Shown piece by piece: positions 61,923 to 64,000 of a stretch of 64,000 nucleotides of DNA. The DNA is from Acetobacter estunensis (GTDB lineage: Bacteria > Pseudomonadota > Alphaproteobacteria > Acetobacterales > Acetobacteraceae): positions 233,241 through 297,240 of the forward strand of contig NZ_JAHRDV010000004.1 in the NCBI RefSeq assembly GCF_019083805.1. Reading direction: 5' to 3'. Under the pieces are notes generated by a model. It worked only from the letters and a program-made list of their open reading frames with translations, ran no database searches and was not told the origin of the DNA. Both the position numbers and the translations under genes were made by a program. Every line of letters starts with the position of its first letter. Positions within the stretch are counted from its first letter, which is position 1.

Positions 61923-62927
61923 TTAGAAATCGGAGATAATGACAAACCAAGGCGTCACATGCCTTACGGCTACACCCTCATGAGCCTGCGCCAAGGCGTG
62001 CAGGGCTCCGAGTGGGTTATTCAGGTCATAAACCCCTGTAACCCGCCGTGCAGCGAAGTCTGAACTGGCAAGCACAATCATCCCTTTGAAGTAGGGACGG
62101 AGTTTTTCCACCACATCAGCCACCGGCTGATCATTAGCGATCAACTGCCCATGTCGCCATGAGGCGATTTCGGTCCCGTCAGCATTCGTACGATGGAAAC
62201 CGCCCTTCCAGCCTACGTGGATCTCCTGTCCCGCATGCAAACGCTCTGAAACCCCAAAAGACGGAGAAGCGTCTACCTGCACAGATCCCTGCGCAACCGC
62301 AACATCCGTACTATCTGCCCCGAAGCCGACTTCAAACGCAGTGCCAATATCTGTCGTGCGGACACTATGAGCATCCACGGCAAACAGGCGCGTTGCGTCA
62401 TGTGTCACTTCAAAAAAAGCACGACCTTTCAAAAGACGAATATGCCGTTGTGCCCCTTTATAATCCACGGCAATAGCGCTCTGAGGAGCTAGCTCTACGT
62501 CTGTACCATCTGCAAGCCGGATCGACTGTTGTTGGGCCGTGCCTGTTGTATAATCAGCTTGCCACCAAAGAAGAGCGCTCGGAGCTATCAGTAGGACGAG
62601 ACAGGCGGCGAGCGCCATCCCTGCACCAACTACCGGAACCATTCGCCTCAATAGGATGCGCTGCGATGGCAAAGGAGCGACCTCGTCCGCTACGTCTCGT
62701 GCTTCAAACACACGGACGGCAGCACCTTCATTCGCCGCTGCGGGACCGATCAGATCATAGGCTTGCGCGGTCTCGGTCCAGGCTTTTCTATTGGCTGGGT
62801 GAGCAGAAAGCCATTCAGCGAAACGGGTGCGAAGATCGGGATCATCAGGCTCATCTTCCAAAAAGATAAGCCAGTCAGTTGCTTCCCTTATTGCCCGTTC
62901 GTCTTCGCTCTCTATCCCTGCCGTCAT
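61923..62927 (-). CDS. FecR-like anti-sigma factor
   Basis: 334 residues from ATG 62927, which follows GGGAG. The N-terminal cytoplasmic DUF4880 region (AIREATDWLIFLED...RFAEWLSAHPANRKAW) binds the sigma factor. One membrane segment follows around residues 95-120 (VVGAGMALAACLVLLIAPSALLWW). The periplasmic FecR domain comes next (TGTAQQQSIRLADGTDVELAPQSAI, LLKGRAFFEVTHDATRLFAVDAH, TDIGTAFEVGF) with the C-terminal STN-binding part (GVYDLNNPLGALHALAQ). It relays receptor occupancy to the FecI-like sigma factor encoded just upstream. Confidence 0.93.
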   Translation of the reverse strand: MTAGIESEDERAIREATDWLIFLEDEPDDPDLRTRFAEWLSAHPANRKAWTETAQAYDLIGPAAANEGAAVRVFEARDVADEVAPLPSQRILLRRMVPVVGAGMALAACLVLLIAPSALLWWQADYTTGTAQQQSIRLADGTDVELAPQSAIAVDYKGAQRHIRLLKGRAFFEVTHDATRLFAVDAHSVRTTDIGTAFEVGFGADSTDVAVAQGSVQVDASPSFGVSERLHAGQEIHVGWKGGFHRTNADGTEIASWRHGQLIANDQPVADVVEKLRPYFKGMIVLASSDFAARRVTGVYDLNNPLGALHALAQAHEGVAVRHVTPWFVIISDF

Positions 62928-63034
62928 CCCTCTCCCGATACTCAAGCATCATGTTGGCCGTCGCATGTCCGAACATGGACTAAGTCAGTCCCTACTTCAT
63001 AAACGAAGCAGCGTAGATTTTTTTCTATAATGAT

Positions 63035-63571
63035 TTATGGGAACGACTTCAGGCGTCTCCGGCAATGGGCAACGCCTTCGGCGATCAGAGTATGGGCACG
63101 TGTTACAGAGATTCCCAACCGTGCGGCCACCTCCCTGGTCTTCAATCCTTCAAGACGGTGTAATTCCACGGCTATTCTTGTGCGCTCTGGGAGTTCTGCA
63201 AGAGCATCCCGCACAATGGCCAGTTGCTGGCGATGCAGAATCTCGACTTCCGGAACGGCCCGCTCATCTGATTGAAGATGAGTTGTCTCGCTTCCATTGT
63301 CAGAAATCACATAACGGCTACGACTGATATGTGCCCGTCTACCGTCAAGAGCAATATTTCGGACAATGCGAAAGAGATAGCGTAACGGTTCACGAACAAA
63401 ATTCGGATCAGCCTGAGAGACAGTCGAGAAACGAACCCACGCTTCCTGAACGATATCCTCGCTTTGCGTCGTAGTCCCCGTGACAGCGGTCGCATAGTCG
63501 ACCAGCCGTTTACGGTTCTGCACGAACAGGCTCAGATTGTCCTTCTCGCTGTCCAAAGGTGCGCTGTCCAC
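63035..63571 (-). CDS. FecI-like ECF sigma factor
   Basis: 178 residues. Region 2 covers LFVQNRKRLVDYATAVTGTTTQSEDIVQEAWVRF, followed by YLFRIVRNIALDGRRA; region 4 is ALAELPERTRIAVELHRLEGLKTREVAARLGISVTRAHTLI. Together these are typical of iron-starvation sigma factors. GTG 63571 is the only suitable start in frame, with a weak ribosome-binding site. It would direct transcription of the receptor gene on signalling through FecR. First gene of the fecIRA-type set at the right end of the island. Confidence 0.93.
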   Translation of the reverse strand: MDSAPLDSEKDNLSLFVQNRKRLVDYATAVTGTTTQSEDIVQEAWVRFSTVSQADPNFVREPLRYLFRIVRNIALDGRRAHISRSRYVISDNGSETTHLQSDERAVPEVEILHRQQLAIVRDALAELPERTRIAVELHRLEGLKTREVAARLGISVTRAHTLIAEGVAHCRRRLKSFP

Positions 63572-63607
63572 TTCATCACGCGGTCATACGAATCCGCTTC
63601 ACCACAT

Positions 63608-63622
63608 TAAGAACCATTCTTA
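63608..63622. promoter_or_regulatory. palindrome upstream of the FecI-like gene, candidate iron-responsive operator
   Basis: TAAGAA-CCA-TTCTTA, a perfect inverted repeat, lies 37 bases before the sigma factor start. Iron-starvation sigma genes are usually repressed by Fur, and the position is right. The sequence is only loosely like the classical Fur box, so the binding protein is uncertain. Confidence 0.45.
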
Positions 63623-63772
63623 TTTGGTAGCTACGTGAGGACGGATTGGAAGGCAAGCAGAAGGTTCGCGGGTCGGCTCTGTGCTGTGTGGCCTGGCCCG
63701 ATTCCTTCCCTTCCCGGCCCTCTGGCTGCGTGCCTTGTGCGCATCGTTGCTACGCGTTTTTTCTCCGCCGTT

Positions 63773-63793
63773 TGATTCCTATATGATTCCAGT
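63773..63793. repeat. island terminal direct repeat, right copy (candidate integrase arm site)
   Basis: TGATTCCTATATGATTCCAG and one more T; differs from the left copy at 47725 by one base and has the same orientation. It lies 68 bases inside the right attachment site. Confidence 0.6.
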
Positions 63794-63810
63794 TAGTGCT
63801 CTGGAACGCC

Positions 63811-63834
63811 AAAAGGCCGCTTGCGCGGCCTTTT
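63811..63834 (-). terminator. Rho-independent terminator after tRNA-fMet
   Basis: AAAAGGCCGC and GCGGCCTTTT form a 10-bp stem with a 4-base loop, ending in T residues on both strands. It is 27 bases past the tRNA 3' end and would end transcription of the rRNA operon. Since it lies inside the island boundary, it was brought or recreated by the island. Confidence 0.8.
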
Positions 63835-63860
63835 AAGGTATTGATTTCGTTTAGAAATTT

Positions 63861-63937
<77 letters not shown>

Positions 63938-63967
63938 GTGGTAGTGTGTTTGTAAGATGGATTGGAA

Positions 63968-64000
63968 GACCTGGCGGCGACCGACTTTCCCACGGCTTAA
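63968..64000 (-). rRNA. rrf: 5S ribosomal RNA, 3' end only
   Basis: The minus-strand sequence TTAAGCCGTGGGAAAGTCGG then TCGCCGCCAGGTC is the 3' arm of bacterial 5S rRNA, ending in the conserved GCCAGGTC. The rest of the rRNA operon lies beyond the window edge. Confidence 0.88.

Overview
The window reads as a chromosomal segment of an alphaproteobacterium, most likely an acetic acid bacterium or relative (Acetobacteraceae). The basis is a direct-repeat GTTC-N7-GTTC SOS box at lexA, an Ala-Gly LexA cleavage site, a 5S rRNA - initiator tRNA order, and a genome with a GC-rich core interrupted by AT-richer accessory blocks. The family assignment is an inference; no search was run.

Layout. (1) 1-10.6 kb is mostly ordinary core: quinone-dependent D-lactate dehydrogenase (cut by the window edge), nucleoside hydrolase, lexA, moeA, rpmG, ftsB, eno, a secreted royal-jelly/yellow-type propeller protein coupled to a secreted alpha/beta hydrolase, an ELM1-like protein and a ferritin-like protein. 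(2) 10.8-26.2 kb is a nearly complete methylated-amine module. Tmm makes TMAO from TMA, TmoXWV imports TMAO, and Tdm demethylates it to DMA with formaldehyde passed to tetrahydrofolate. A four-gene haem-dependent dimethylamine N-demethylase follows, and FolD and PurU turn the one-carbon folate into formate. A LuxR-type regulator sits inside it. (3) 26.2-33.4 kb holds a decayed sarcosine oxidase gamma gene, a LysR stub, an SDR dehydrogenase, an APC permease, a second LuxR regulator and a two-gene FAD dehydrogenase resembling half-length sarcosine oxidase alpha/beta.

(4) 33.5-43.1 kb is a defence-like operon on the minus strand: MmeI-like DNA methyltransferase, phospholipase-D nuclease, superfamily 2 helicase and GIY-YIG nuclease, start-stop overlapped, preceded by a DinD-like protein and an IS1595-type transposase. 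(5) 43.2-47.6 kb carries an adenine methyltransferase, a DUF2726 protein, HigBA and a large serine recombinase broken by one in-frame amber codon, whose end is encoded by a displaced tRNA fragment.

(6) 47.5-63.9 kb is a 16.3-kb genomic island in the 3' half of an initiator tRNA-Met gene. A 45-bp duplication flanks it, and near-identical 21-bp repeats lie just inside each end. It carries a tyrosine integrase, a PARIS-type AriA/AriB defence pair with a small Cas2-like (SinR family) protein behind it, an ICE-type transfer remnant (two FseA-like DUF6499/DUF2285 frameshift pairs, RdfS-like excisionase, DUF2840, TraF, DUF736, lytic transglycosylase, RlxS relaxase, CopG protein; no coupling protein or type IV secretion genes), and a FecI-FecR-FecA iron uptake system. 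The window ends with tRNA-fMet and the 3' end of 5S rRNA, i.e. the end of an rRNA operon running on the minus strand.

The best candidates for something little described are the methyltransferase-PLD-helicase-GIY-YIG operon, the PARIS operon with its Cas2-like third gene, and the duplicated +1 frameshift activator with an array of direct repeats in front of one copy.
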